The notes under the pieces: model-generated | Seen by the model: only the letters and a program-made list of their open reading frames with translations | The model's database searches: none | What the model was told of the DNA's origin: nothing | Made by a program: the position numbers and the translations under genes | Part shown: piece after piece, positions 25,952 through 35,653 of the stretch | Layout of the letters: the number at the start of each line of letters is the position of its first letter | Numbering within the stretch: the first letter of the stretch is position 1 | Assembly (NCBI RefSeq): GCF_900141795.1 | Contig: NZ_FSRE01000003.1 | Span: 124,001-188,000 of the forward strand | Direction: 5' to 3' | DNA from: Sulfurivirga caldicuralii | GTDB taxonomy: Bacteria > Pseudomonadota > Gammaproteobacteria > Thiomicrospirales > Thiomicrospiraceae | DNA length: 64,000 bases

Positions 25952-28147
25952 TCATGCCGAACTCCCCTTCTGCCGCGCCTTCAACGACTCGAGAATGGCC
26001 TCTTTCGGTCCGTCAGCGATAATCCGGCCTTTTTCCATTACGATCAATCGATCCACCAGTGTCAGCAACGAGGTTTTGTGCGTGATGACCACCAGCGTGC
26101 GTCCCTTTATGCGATCCTGCATGCGCGCCAGAAACTGCTGCTCAGAACGGGCATCCATGGCGTTCGTGGGTTCATCAAGGATATAAATAGGCGCATCCAG
26201 CAACAGTGCCCGCGCCACTGCAATACTCTGCTTCTGCCCGCCAGAAAGCGAACTGCCCCCTTCGCTCACATCCAGATGATAGCCGGAAGGATGCTGGCGG
26301 ATAAAATCGTCCACCCCAGCAATTCTTGCCGCTTCCAGCACGCGTTCATCACTGATATAGGGCGCACGGTAGGCGATGTTTTCCCACACCGTGCCCTTGA
26401 ACAGCTGTATCTCCTGGGGCAGGTAGTTGATAAAGCGGCGCAGCTCGGCCGGGTCGATCTGATGAATATCGATATCATCAATCCGCACCATGCCTTCCGT
26501 CGGCTCATACAGCTTAAGGATCAGCTTGGCAATGGTGCTTTTTCCGGAACCGATACGGCCAATGATGCCCACCCGCTCACCGGGCTGTATGACGAAACTG
26601 ACATCATCAAGCGCCAACTTATTGTCATTGGGATAGGCAAACTTGACATGCTCGAACTCGATTTTTCCCTTCACCGAGTTCAGGTGTATGAAGTGCTGCG
26701 CCTGCGGACGCTCTACAGGCTTTTTCATCAACTCATTCAGCTGCTGCAACGCCGTTTTGGTCTGCATGTAGCTGGTAATCAGATTGGCAACCTGCCCCAT
26801 GGGGCCAATAGCTCGCTGCGCCAGCATCACCGAGGCAATCAGCGCCCCCATGGTAATCTCGTTGTCGCGAATCAGATAAACACCGACAACGATCACCAGT
26901 ATGGTGCTCATCTGCTGCATGAAGCCGGTAAAACGCCCCACACTGCTCTGCAGCATTTTGGCCCGCAGACTGGCGTTGGCGATTTCACCGACCGCCTGCT
27001 CCCATTTCCACTGAGACTTGGCTTCCAGGCCCAGCGCCTTGACGGTTTCCAGTGCATTCAGTGTTTCAATAAGAACGGCATGCTTCTGGGCTGAAGCGGC
27101 ATAGCTGGCTTCAACAGCCCGTTGAATCGGACCACGCATTAACAGGCTGTAGAGCAACACGAGCACGATAATGAACGCCGGCACATAGGCGAGAGGCCCG
27201 GCAATCCAGTAAATCACCACGATAAATAGAATGGCAAATGGTAGATCCACGAGGCTGGCGATAGTGCCCGAGGTGAAGAAGTTACGGATGCTGTCAAATT
27301 CCTTCAGATGATTGGCAAAAACACCAACCCGATCGGGCTTTTCACTCATTTTCAGCCCGAGCGTCTGCTCAAACAGACGCGCCGACATCAAAATATCGGA
27401 CTTCTTGCCAGCAATCTCCAAAAAATAGCTGCGCAGGTACTTGAGCAGAAAATCAAACAGATACATGACCGACACGCCAATCGCCAGCATCCACAGGGAT
27501 TCGATGGCGTTATTGGGGACGATACGGTCGTACACATTCTTGATAAAAAGCGGGTTGGCCAGTACAAAGATATTGATAACAATGCTGGCGATAATGACAT
27601 CGCGATAGACACTCTTGTTCTGCCACAGGGTGGACCAGAACCAGTGACCATCATAGGTGGAAATATCACTGGCCGGTTTCTGCTGGGGGGTGAACTGTTC
27701 GCTGAACAGCACGGCATAGCCGGTATATTGTTCTTCCAGCTCATCCAGTGGAAACCAGCGCGCGCCCTCTTCCAGCTCCGGAATAATCAGCTGGGCTTTC
27801 CCCTCGGAGTGATCGATATCCGTCAGCACCACCGCCTGGCGGTTTTTCAGGATGAGAATAACAGGCAGGACCAGCTTGTTGAGTTCGCTGAGCTTGCGCC
27901 GCTTGAATTTCGCCTTGAGCCCGGCGCGCTCCGCTACCCGCGGCAACAGCTCCGGCGTGAGGGGCTTGTCATTAAGCGGCAGTCCGGCCACCAGCGATTC
28001 AGGCGTCAGCTCACGATGAAAAAGGCGGGTCACCACCACCATCGCGGCCAGCAGCGGATCATGACGAAACGAAAGATCGCGCAGCTCATCCCCGGCTGGG
28101 ACAACAAACTCTTCTTTTTCCGGCGTGGTTTGGGTTGGTTCACTCAT
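25952..28147 (-). CDS. lapB: LapB-type type I secretion ABC transporter
   Basis: A 731-residue inner-membrane exporter. The N-terminal C39-like domain (about 20-150) has no catalytic cysteine at the expected position (RHDPLLAAMVVV), so it is a docking rather than a cleaving domain. A six-helix membrane domain follows (about 175-460), then an ATPase domain with Walker A GRIGSGKST, signature SLSGGQKQSIAVARALL and Walker B PIYILDEPTNAMD. This build is that of exporters for RTX adhesins such as LapA. It overlaps lapD by eight bases. No adhesin gene lies in the window. Confidence 0.93.
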   Translation of the reverse strand: MSEPTQTTPEKEEFVVPAGDELRDLSFRHDPLLAAMVVVTRLFHRELTPESLVAGLPLNDKPLTPELLPRVAERAGLKAKFKRRKLSELNKLVLPVILILKNRQAVVLTDIDHSEGKAQLIIPELEEGARWFPLDELEEQYTGYAVLFSEQFTPQQKPASDISTYDGHWFWSTLWQNKSVYRDVIIASIVINIFVLANPLFIKNVYDRIVPNNAIESLWMLAIGVSVMYLFDFLLKYLRSYFLEIAGKKSDILMSARLFEQTLGLKMSEKPDRVGVFANHLKEFDSIRNFFTSGTIASLVDLPFAILFIVVIYWIAGPLAYVPAFIIVLVLLYSLLMRGPIQRAVEASYAASAQKHAVLIETLNALETVKALGLEAKSQWKWEQAVGEIANASLRAKMLQSSVGRFTGFMQQMSTILVIVVGVYLIRDNEITMGALIASVMLAQRAIGPMGQVANLITSYMQTKTALQQLNELMKKPVERPQAQHFIHLNSVKGKIEFEHVKFAYPNDNKLALDDVSFVIQPGERVGIIGRIGSGKSTIAKLILKLYEPTEGMVRIDDIDIHQIDPAELRRFINYLPQEIQLFKGTVWENIAYRAPYISDERVLEAARIAGVDDFIRQHPSGYHLDVSEGGSSLSGGQKQSIAVARALLLDAPIYILDEPTNAMDARSEQQFLARMQDRIKGRTLVVITHKTSLLTLVDRLIVMEKGRIIADGPKEAILESLKARQKGSSA

Positions 28148-30080
28148 CGGTATTCAATCGCTCTGCATCTGCCATATACCGCCCCTGCAGCCATTCATAG
28201 CCCAGCACCCTGAAGGCCTCAGCAGCCTCCTGACTTTCGATGCCGGTGGCAATGACATCAATGCCCAGATTTTCCGTCATCTCCAGAATGCTGGCCAGAT
28301 AGGCCTGCGTTTTCTCATCCCCTTGCAGCAGCGGTTTGATAAAGCCATGGGCCAGTTTGACATAATCAGGTTGCAAGGCATGCAGATCGTGTCGTTCGCC
28401 AAGTTCTCGGCCAAAACCATCAAAACCAACAAGTCCGCCCGCTTCACGCACACGCGCCATAAAGTCTTGACAAGCGCTGGCGTGCTGCTCCAGGAAATAT
28501 TCCGGCATTTCAAAAGCAATGGAGCGCTGATGCGTTTTTAGCTGCCGCAGCAACCAATGTTGCAGATCACCATCCAGCAATACGCGCTCGGTTACGTTAA
28601 CCGCAAAGGGCACAGTCCTTTGCTGGCGACTGGCGTGTTCAAAAACCTTGCTAAGAACCAGACGGTCAAATTCGCCTTCGGCTCCCAGCGCTTTCAATAC
28701 TGGGATAAATCGCCGGGCTTCCAGCAGATTGCCCTGGTCATCCTGCAGACGGGCATAAATCTCAATATCGTGCAGTCGCCGGGCATCCTCTGCATGCACG
28801 GTAGGCTGCCCCAGCAGAATGAGGCGCCCCCGTTCGAGCGCATCCCGCACTACAGGGACGAAATCCTGATTCTCTTCCGCCACAGCTGCCTGCACGCAAA
28901 CCTTAAGGTGGCGATCGCGTGCCGTCTTCAAGGCATGATCCACCCGGCCAAGCACATCCGCCTTGTGCTCGCCGGCTCTGAAATCGGTCACTGCAGCGTA
29001 CACCACCGCTTCCGAAGGAGAGAGTAAAAGATCTTTAAGACGCTCTGGCCACTGTTGAATGCGTTGTTCTATTGCTTCCACAATCTGATGAGTGGGAACC
29101 TGGGGCAGCAGTATGGCCACTTCTGCGCCATTGATACGGGCGAGTGTACTCTGGGGATAACGGCTTGCCAGGTCAGAAAAGAGGTCAGCAAGGGCCTTCA
29201 TGACCGCATTGCCTTTAAGATAGCCGTGTTCAGAATTAATCTTTTTAAGATCGTCCAGATGAACAATGACCAGCGAACCGGGCAACGCATTGGCGTCATC
29301 TGAAAGGGTAGAATTCAAAATCACTTCGAAGTGTGCACGGTTGCCTAGCCCGGTCACCTCATCGGTATAGGCCAGTTTCTGCAGCTCCGCCGTATGTCGC
29401 GCTTCACGCTCAAAAATGGTCTTCAAACGCTCCACCATGCTATTGATGGCGATAACAACCTGACGCAACTCTGGCGTTTTGGGCAACTCTTTCTGATAAA
29501 CAAAGCGTCGCTGCACAATCGAACGTGCCTGGTCCACCAACTTCTGCAGCGGCGCAAGCAGTTTTTTCAGGTAAAGCAGCACGATGATTGATGATGCCAG
29601 CGTAATAATGACAAACAGCTTCAGCAGGTTCAAAAAGCTCTGCCATAACTCCGCATAGGCATAGCCAGGATGACTCACCACCTTGACATGGCCAATGGGA
29701 ATCCAGCCTGCCACCACATAGGCTTCGGCAGAAGCCGGATGCAGATCAATATGGTTGATGAACCAACTGGGGATACCTTCGATCCTGAGGGGGTTTTCCC
29801 GCTTGTAAAGCACCTTTCCGTCCGGATCGGTCAAGGTGATTTCGCGATAATAGCCCCGATCAAAAATGGCATTAATGATCGTCTCCATCGTCGCCACATC
29901 GTTGGGGTCCGCTACATGACTCAGCGTCAATCCCAGGCTGGTCGCCGTATCCTGTGCATGGGATTCCAGCTGGTGCTGTAAAAAGCTGCGCGTGTTATCC
30001 AGGTTGATCCAAAAGGTGGCCGCCAGCAGCACAATCACCACCCCATTGATAAATAGCATCAACTGCTTTTTAAGACTCAT
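28140..30080 (-). CDS. lapD: LapD-type c-di-GMP receptor with degenerate GGDEF and EAL
   Basis: A 646-residue inner-membrane receptor. A first membrane segment (about 6-24), a periplasmic LapD_MoxY-type domain (about 25-150), a second segment (about 153-172) and a HAMP linker lead to a GGDEF-like domain whose signature reads RINGAEVA and an EAL-like domain in which the motif reads EIYARL and the DDFG loop reads FDGFGRE. Both are therefore probably inactive, as in LapD, which binds c-di-GMP and then holds the protease LapG through its periplasmic domain. lapG overlaps its start by four bases. Confidence 0.92.
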   Translation of the reverse strand: MSLKKQLMLFINGVVIVLLAATFWINLDNTRSFLQHQLESHAQDTATSLGLTLSHVADPNDVATMETIINAIFDRGYYREITLTDPDGKVLYKRENPLRIEGIPSWFINHIDLHPASAEAYVVAGWIPIGHVKVVSHPGYAYAELWQSFLNLLKLFVIITLASSIIVLLYLKKLLAPLQKLVDQARSIVQRRFVYQKELPKTPELRQVVIAINSMVERLKTIFEREARHTAELQKLAYTDEVTGLGNRAHFEVILNSTLSDDANALPGSLVIVHLDDLKKINSEHGYLKGNAVMKALADLFSDLASRYPQSTLARINGAEVAILLPQVPTHQIVEAIEQRIQQWPERLKDLLLSPSEAVVYAAVTDFRAGEHKADVLGRVDHALKTARDRHLKVCVQAAVAEENQDFVPVVRDALERGRLILLGQPTVHAEDARRLHDIEIYARLQDDQGNLLEARRFIPVLKALGAEGEFDRLVLSKVFEHASRQQRTVPFAVNVTERVLLDGDLQHWLLRQLKTHQRSIAFEMPEYFLEQHASACQDFMARVREAGGLVGFDGFGRELGERHDLHALQPDYVKLAHGFIKPLLQGDEKTQAYLASILEMTENLGIDVIATGIESQEAAEAFRVLGYEWLQGRYMADAERLNTDE

Positions 30081-30730
30081 TTAATACCCTCCAGACGCGT
30101 TTGTAGTTCACGCCATTTTTTGAGTCGTCCACTCTGACCCAGCAACTTACCTTTTCCACGCTGTTTTGCCAACCACAGTCCGCCACCATTGAAGGTATAG
30201 ATGGGCACCAGATCAGGGCGTTTCGTAGCGGGCAGAATACGGGGATTGATATTGTCGAGAACCAGGGGGACTGAGCGAGGAGTTTTGTAATAGGTGAGCA
30301 CCATGTGGGCCTGATTAAGGCGAATAGCCTTAACGTAGGTCAACAGAAGTTTGCTGTCTGGGACGCCCAACTTCCTCAAGGTAAAGTACTTTGCAATGGC
30401 AAAGTCTTCACAGTCTCCGGCATTTTTTATCAGAAATTCAACAGGTGTTGCCCAGTAATCTTCCTTGTGCCACAGGCGTCGGTCAGTCGTAAAAATGCGA
30501 TTATTGAAAAAATCATTAACCAGTTTCAGCTGCTCCAACTCTGGCTTGCCCCACCCCTTTTCAACCAAGCGCTGCCAGGCTCTGAGCCGATCTGCCGCCG
30601 GCTTTCCATAACGCTTTTCCACTTTCTGAATGGTTGCCGGGGAAACAACAACGGGTGGCCCGCTTGCAAGACGAGCCCACCCAAATGTTGTCGCCACAAC
30701 GATGGCGATGGCAAACGTTGCACGCAGCAC
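30077..30730 (-). CDS. lapG: LapG-type periplasmic transglutaminase-like cysteine protease
   Basis: A 217-residue exported protease of the bacterial transglutaminase-like (BTLCP) family. The catalytic triad is visible as Cys107 in NAGDCEDFAIAKYF, His142 in QAHMVLTYY and Asp159 in LVLDNINP; the acidic residues beside Cys107 are the calcium-binding positions of LapG. The family cleaves the N-terminal retention module of a LapA-type adhesin, releasing cells from surfaces, when LapD lets it go. The start codon is GTG with a weak upstream site; it lies nine bases after the OmpA-type gene. Confidence 0.93.
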   Translation of the reverse strand: MLRATFAIAIVVATTFGWARLASGPPVVVSPATIQKVEKRYGKPAADRLRAWQRLVEKGWGKPELEQLKLVNDFFNNRIFTTDRRLWHKEDYWATPVEFLIKNAGDCEDFAIAKYFTLRKLGVPDSKLLLTYVKAIRLNQAHMVLTYYKTPRSVPLVLDNINPRILPATKRPDLVPIYTFNGGGLWLAKQRGKGKLLGQSGRLKKWRELQTRLEGIK

Positions 30731-30739
30731 TGCTTTTCT

Positions 30740-31669
30740 TTACTTGCTGTCCGGCAATGGGCAACGGCCGGGACGACGGACATAGCCACGCATGTCATCC
30801 GGAATCTCATGCACGGCCTCAGCCGGCAAGGCATCAGGACTGACGACACTCATGTCCACACGACGATTTTGGGCACGGCCAGCCACATCATAATTATCTG
30901 CAACAGGCTTATTCTCGCCCCAGCCAACAATATAGATTTTGCTTGCAGGCAAATAGCGCTCATTAACCAGGAACTGGCGAACCGCCTCCGCCCGGTTCCA
31001 GGAGAGCTTCAGGTTATCATCCTGGCAGCCAATGGCATCGGTATGGCCCTCAATCAGCAGGACCTGATCGCCTTCCAGCGCTTTCAACTTGGCAAAGGCA
31101 TCGCGTATCTTCTGCTTTTGCGCCGCACTCAGGTGATACTCTCCCGTCGGGAAGCGCAAATGCAAACTGACTGTCACCGCATCGCCGTGCTCAACCTCCT
31201 TCAGCGGCTTGCTTTCCAGTGGCGCTTCCTCCAAAGGAGCTGCCTGGGCATGGGATGAAACATCGTCATGTGCACAACCCTTGGCATCAACCTTTTTGCC
31301 CAGAATGGTATGCGGACAGGCATCTCGATCATTGGGAACGCCATCCTGATCATCATCGCCCACACAGCCCACAAGATTGACCTTGGTCCCCGCAGGCGAA
31401 TTCGGGCACATATCTTTTGAATCCGGCACGCCATCGTTGTCGCTGTCTATCTCGCAGCCCAGCAGATCCACCTTGACCCCCTTGGGCGTGTTGGGGCATT
31501 CATCCAGCACATCCACGACTCCATCACGATCCAGATCGACATAGTATTTTTTGAGCGTATCCGGCTTCATGGGGGCTTTGAGCGGCGCATGGGGCTCATC
31601 TGTTTGGGCATAACCTGCCCCACTAAGTATCATGGTCAATAAAACGGACAGCGTGGTTGTGCCTTTCAT
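30740..31669 (-). CDS. OmpA-family protein with thrombospondin type 3 repeats
   Basis: A 309-residue exported protein; the ATG preceded by AAGGAG gives a signal peptide of about 21 residues (ending GAGYA). Three calcium-binding TSP3-type repeats follow (DLDRDGVVDVLDECPNTPKG and two similar units, about 45-140), then a C-terminal OmpA peptidoglycan-binding domain with IEGHTDAIGCQ and AQNRRVDMSVV. It probably tethers the outer membrane to the cell wall near the adhesin machinery. It heads the Lap gene set; the 144 bases upstream, AT-rich, should hold the promoter. Confidence 0.9.
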   Translation of the reverse strand: MKGTTTLSVLLTMILSGAGYAQTDEPHAPLKAPMKPDTLKKYYVDLDRDGVVDVLDECPNTPKGVKVDLLGCEIDSDNDGVPDSKDMCPNSPAGTKVNLVGCVGDDDQDGVPNDRDACPHTILGKKVDAKGCAHDDVSSHAQAAPLEEAPLESKPLKEVEHGDAVTVSLHLRFPTGEYHLSAAQKQKIRDAFAKLKALEGDQVLLIEGHTDAIGCQDDNLKLSWNRAEAVRQFLVNERYLPASKIYIVGWGENKPVADNYDVAGRAQNRRVDMSVVSPDALPAEAVHEIPDDMRGYVRRPGRCPLPDSK

Positions 31670-31813
31670 CACCTGCTCCTTGATAGATTGAAATGGCTTT
31701 TGTGAAGTGTACAGTACAAGGCGTGCCAACACTCTATCAAATCCATTCAACCATATTGAATGATAAAGTTAACTTTAATGTTCTTACATCTTATCGACCG
31801 ATGCAAGAAAAAT

Positions 31814-33361
31814 TTACACGGCTCGCCGCAGGTAACGATCGCCCAGCACCACGCCAAATACCAGCAATAACAGTAGCAAAACCGGCAGCTCCTTCCAGCG
31901 TGCAAAGGGCGTCATGCCCTGACGCGGCTGCAGGGTCGCCCGCAAGGCGCCTTGTTTGTACGGTGCCAGTTGCTTGACGATGTGGCCGTTGTGGTCAACC
32001 ACGGCAGTGTAGCCCGTGTTGGTGGCTCGCGCAAAGGGGCGCCCCAGCTCGATGGCGCGCATCTGCACATCCTGCAGCGCCTGTGCCGGCTCCAGCGTAT
32101 GCGCAAACCATGCATCGTTGCTCACGGTGATGAAGTAGTCGGCCTGCGGCAACTGCGCCGCCAGTTCATGCCCAAACATGGTCTCGAAACAGATGGCCAT
32201 GCCGGCATGATGGTCGCCCAGCTTCATGGGCTCGGGCGGAAACGGTCCCGGGCTGAACTGATCGAAGGGAATGTTCCACAGGTCAAACAGCGGCTTGAGC
32301 CAGTCCGAAAACGGGTAGTATTCGCCGATCAGCACCAGATGATACTTGCGATACACCTGATACGGATCACTGCCCACATTGATCAGCGCGTTGTAATACC
32401 GACGCTTTTCCACGTCCCGCCAGATACTGCCCACCAGAATGGGCTTGTGAATCAGGCGAGCATCGCGGATAAACGTCTTCAATGCGCCCCGCTCTACCAG
32501 ATCAAAGAAGGCAGGCACGGCCGTCTCGGGCCACACGATCACATCTGCGCCCAGGTTCTCACGCGTCATCTTTATGTAGCGCTTCAGCGTCGGCATGAAC
32601 TGATCCGGCTGCCACTTTTTGTCCTGGGGAATATTACCCTGCAACAGGGCCACATCCACAGGATCCCCGACTGGCTGCGTCCACTTGATATCCTGCAACA
32701 GTCCGCCACCCAGCCAGACCACCGCAAAAATGAACGCTGCGCCCATCCACGCGCCGTTGCGCACCAGCCACACCAGGGCTGCGGCACTGAGAGCAAGCGC
32801 CCAACTCACCCCCAGCCCCCCAAAAACCGGTGCATAGCCGTCCAGCCACGTCAGCACATGGCTGGTGCCCATCTGCAGAAAGGGAAAACCGCCGAACAGA
32901 TGCTGCTTGATGAGCTCACTCAGCACCCATGCTGCAGGAAACAGCGTCAGCAGACTGATGACCGGGAATCGTGGACTGAAGAAAATACGCGCAATCCAGC
33001 CCGCCAGCGCCGGAAAGAGGCTCAGATACAGCACCCACAGCGCGACGCTGATCAGCGTCAGCCACAGTGGCGTCTGGCCATATACATACAGGCTGCTATA
33101 CAGCCAGCTGCTGCCCACCGCATGCAGGCCGAGACCGAACCACAACCCCAGCCGCGCCGCCTGACCCGACGTGTCGGTTTTCAACCATAACCAGAACAGA
33201 CCTGCCTGCGCCAGCAGCGCCAGTGGCGCAAAAGAAAACGGCGCGAAGGCAAAAGCTGCCATCGCGCCGAACGCGGCTGCTGCAAGCCCCTGGCGATCAG
33301 GTCGCAGTGCCGCAGCGAACCACTGAAAGGGGTGTTTAATCGCCTGACGGATCCGCGGCAT
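31814..33361 (-). CDS. lnt: Apolipoprotein N-acyltransferase Lnt
   Basis: A 515-residue inner-membrane enzyme that adds the third acyl chain to lipoproteins. About seven hydrophobic segments precede the nitrilase-like domain. The catalytic Glu is in VIVWPETAVPAF, a conserved Lys region follows, and the nucleophilic Cys is in GMAICFETMFGHE. The chosen ATG has GAGG six bases upstream and lies within the end of corC (26-base overlap); a start seven codons earlier is possible. It is the last gene of the recA-to-lnt cluster, continuing corC as in many gammaproteobacteria. Confidence 0.94.
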   Translation of the reverse strand: MPRIRQAIKHPFQWFAAALRPDRQGLAAAAFGAMAAFAFAPFSFAPLALLAQAGLFWLWLKTDTSGQAARLGLWFGLGLHAVGSSWLYSSLYVYGQTPLWLTLISVALWVLYLSLFPALAGWIARIFFSPRFPVISLLTLFPAAWVLSELIKQHLFGGFPFLQMGTSHVLTWLDGYAPVFGGLGVSWALALSAAALVWLVRNGAWMGAAFIFAVVWLGGGLLQDIKWTQPVGDPVDVALLQGNIPQDKKWQPDQFMPTLKRYIKMTRENLGADVIVWPETAVPAFFDLVERGALKTFIRDARLIHKPILVGSIWRDVEKRRYYNALINVGSDPYQVYRKYHLVLIGEYYPFSDWLKPLFDLWNIPFDQFSPGPFPPEPMKLGDHHAGMAICFETMFGHELAAQLPQADYFITVSNDAWFAHTLEPAQALQDVQMRAIELGRPFARATNTGYTAVVDHNGHIVKQLAPYKQGALRATLQPRQGMTPFARWKELPVLLLLLLVFGVVLGDRYLRRAV

Positions 33362-34202
33362 CCGCTGCCTCGGTGGCTTCATCTTTCACTTTGCGCACAA
33401 TCATGGTCTGTACGCGACGGCCATCGCTTTTCAGCACTTCAAGCGTCAGACCATCCAGCGCCAACTGTTCGCCCGCTTCCGGGATATGCCCCAGACGCGA
33501 GATTACACATCCGCCTATGGTTTCCACACCCGGACATTCATAATGGGTGTCGAAATAGCGGTTAAAGTCCTCCAGTGGCATGGTAGCGTCCACCTCAAAG
33601 AAGCCCTTGCGCTTTTTCACCAGCTGGGCCCCTTCATCGTGCTCGTCCTCGATCTCGCCCACGATCTCTTCAAGCACGTCTTCGATGGTGATCAGCCCGG
33701 ACAATTCGGCATACTCATCCACCACCAGCGCCAGATGGGTACGGCCGGACTTGAACTCCCGCAGCATCACATTCAGCCGCTTGGATTCGGGCACAAACAC
33801 TGGCTTGCGATACAGCTTGCGCAGCGCCTCATTGTCTTCCAGCTCCCCGGCAATCAGCGCGCGCAGCACGTCCTTGCTCATCAGGATGCCCAACACCTCT
33901 GTGCGCTCTTCATTAAGCACCGGATAACGGGAATGACCCTCCTCCACAATCCGCTGCAGGCTTTCCTCCAGCGGCGCTTCATCCTCGATATAGACCATTT
34001 TCGAACGGGGAATCATCACGTCGCGCACGCGCAGGTCGCTGACGTACAGGACCCGTTCGATCATGCGCTCCGCGTCCGTCTCAATCAGGCCACGCTTGGC
34101 AGCCTCACGCAGAATCTCCAGCAAGTCCTCGCGGGATTCCGGTTCATCGTTAAACAGATGCTTGACCTTATCAAACCAGCTCGATGTCTGTTCAGCGTCC
34201 AT
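33336..34202 (-). CDS. corC: CorC/YbeX-type CBS-domain protein
   Basis: A 288-residue cytoplasmic protein. Two CBS domains (about 65-190) include RDVMIPRSKMVYIEDEAPLEE and VLRALIAGELED, and a C-terminal CorC_HlyC domain (about 200-280) has VDATMPLEDFNRYFDT and IGGCVISRLGHIPEAGE. It is linked to magnesium and cobalt efflux and to ribosome maintenance through its ybeZ-ybeY neighbours. The gene starts nine bases after ybeY and overlaps lnt. Confidence 0.93.
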   Translation of the reverse strand: MDAEQTSSWFDKVKHLFNDEPESREDLLEILREAAKRGLIETDAERMIERVLYVSDLRVRDVMIPRSKMVYIEDEAPLEESLQRIVEEGHSRYPVLNEERTEVLGILMSKDVLRALIAGELEDNEALRKLYRKPVFVPESKRLNVMLREFKSGRTHLALVVDEYAELSGLITIEDVLEEIVGEIEDEHDEGAQLVKKRKGFFEVDATMPLEDFNRYFDTHYECPGVETIGGCVISRLGHIPEAGEQLALDGLTLEVLKSDGRRVQTMIVRKVKDEATEAADAADPSGD

Positions 34203-34211
34203 GTATGTATT

Positions 34212-34670
34212 TCAAACCTCTTCATACGGGTTGGCAAAACCCAGTTCAGCCAGAATCTCAGTTTCCAGGCGTTCCATTTCCTGCGCCTGGTCAGGTTTTA
34301 TATGGTCAAACCCCAGCAAATGTAAGGTGCCGTGCACCACCATGTGCGCCCAGTGCGCTGTCAGGGGTTTACCCTGCGCCTCGGCCTCATTCGCCACCAC
34401 CTCGGCGCAGATGGCCACATCGCCCAGATAGGCATCATCCAGTGCGTCGGCCACATCCTGCGGGATTTCAAAGGGAAACGAGAGCACATTAGTGGGTTGA
34501 TCCTTGCCGCGATAGGTCGCGTTAAGCGCCTGAATCTCTTCAGGAGATACGATGCGCACAGTCAGATCGCCGCTGCGGCCGGCCCGGCTCAGCGCAGTCT
34601 GCGCCCACTGGGTAACCTGCTCCTCTGTAGGCACGGCCTGTGGTTCGATACCCCATTGCAACTCGATCAT
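34212..34670 (-). CDS. ybeY: Endoribonuclease YbeY
   Basis: A 152-residue single-strand endoribonuclease involved in 16S rRNA maturation and ribosome quality control. The zinc-binding HxxxHxxxxxH signature is present in HMVVHGTLHLLGFDH, near residue 115, and the preceding NVLSFPFEIP segment is also conserved. The start overlaps the ybeZ stop by four bases, and corC follows nine bases on. Confidence 0.95.
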   Translation of the reverse strand: MIELQWGIEPQAVPTEEQVTQWAQTALSRAGRSGDLTVRIVSPEEIQALNATYRGKDQPTNVLSFPFEIPQDVADALDDAYLGDVAICAEVVANEAEAQGKPLTAHWAHMVVHGTLHLLGFDHIKPDQAQEMERLETEILAELGFANPYEEV

Positions 34671-35653
34671 GGCGTCCCCTCCTCCCGGTTGCGATGTCGG
34701 TCCCGTCGATCATAGGCGCGCACGATCTTCTGCACAAGTGGATGACGCACCACATCCTGCGCCTGAAAAAAGGTGAAACCGATGCCATCCACGCCTTCCA
34801 ATACCTCCAGCACATCGCGCAGGCCGGAGGTCTGATGACGCGGTAGGTCGCACTGGGTAATGTCGCCGGTAATCACCGCCCGGGACCCAAAGCCCAGACG
34901 CGTCAGGAACATCTTCATCTGTTCGGTGGTGGTGTTCTGCGCCTCGTCCAGGATGATAAAGGACTCGTTAAGGGTGCGCCCGCGCATGAAGGCCAGCGGC
35001 GCCACTTCGATCACATTCTTTTCGATCAGGCGCTCCACCGTGTCAAAGCCCAACATTTCAAACAGGGCGTCGTAGAGGGGGCGTAGATAGGGATCCACCT
35101 TCTGAGAGAGGTCACCAGGGAGAAAACCGAGACGCTCCCCTGCCTCCACGGCCGGACGTGTCAGCACGATGCGGCGCACCGCTTCCTTTTCCAGCGCATC
35201 CACCGCAGCGGCCACTGCCAGCCATGTCTTGCCCGTGCCGGCCGGCCCCACGCCGAAATTGATGTTGTAGCGGCCGAGATTGTCCAGATACTGCGCCTGA
35301 TTGGGGTTGCGGGTACGGATCACCTTGCGGCGCAGCTTGAGCAGGCGTTCGCACTCCTGCACTGTCTGCGCCTCGGTGTGGCCGTGCGCCTGCAATGCGA
35401 GATGCACCTTCTGCGGATCGAGGGTTTCATTGGCGGCAAGAGCATAAAGATCGCGGATGACCTGCTCTGCACGCACGATGCGGTCGGCCAGACCGGTCAC
35501 ACGAAACTGAAAACCGAGGTGGTTGACCTCCACCCCCAGACGCAGCTCCACCTGTTCCAGGTGTTCGTTGTGATACCCCACCAGATTCTGCAGGCGTTCA
35601 TTGTCGTGGGGCGTCAGCTCGAAGGCAGCAGTATGCAGCAGATGGTCGCTCAT
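34667..35653 (-). CDS. ybeZ: PhoH-like ATPase YbeZ
   Basis: A 328-residue P-loop ATPase. A short N-terminal KH-like region precedes the PhoH domain with Walker [15 protein letters not shown], Walker [24 protein letters not shown] and [16 protein letters not shown]. It works with YbeY in RNA metabolism. The gene overlaps miaB upstream and ybeY downstream, each by four bases, so the three are translationally linked. Confidence 0.95.
   Translation of the reverse strand: MSDHLLHTAAFELTPHDNERLQNLVGYHNEHLEQVELRLGVEVNHLGFQFRVTGLADRIVRAEQVIRDLYALAANETLDPQKVHLALQAHGHTEAQTVQECERLLKLRRKVIRTRNPNQAQYLDNLGRYNINFGVGPAGTGKTWLAVAAAVDALEKEAVRRIVLTRPAVEAGERLGFLPGDLSQKVDPYLRPLYDALFEMLGFDTVERLIEKNVIEVAPLAFMRGRTLNESFIILDEAQNTTTEQMKMFLTRLGFGSRAVITGDITQCDLPRHQTSGLRDVLEVLEGVDGIGFTFFQAQDVVRHPLVQKIVRAYDRRDRHRNREEGTP

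Noticed and set aside
32661..32673. GGATCCCCGACTG in lnt as another dispersed-repeat copy
   Set aside because: It matches only part of the core and lacks the A-run; the peptide PVGDPVDVALLQG fits a normal Lnt sequence.
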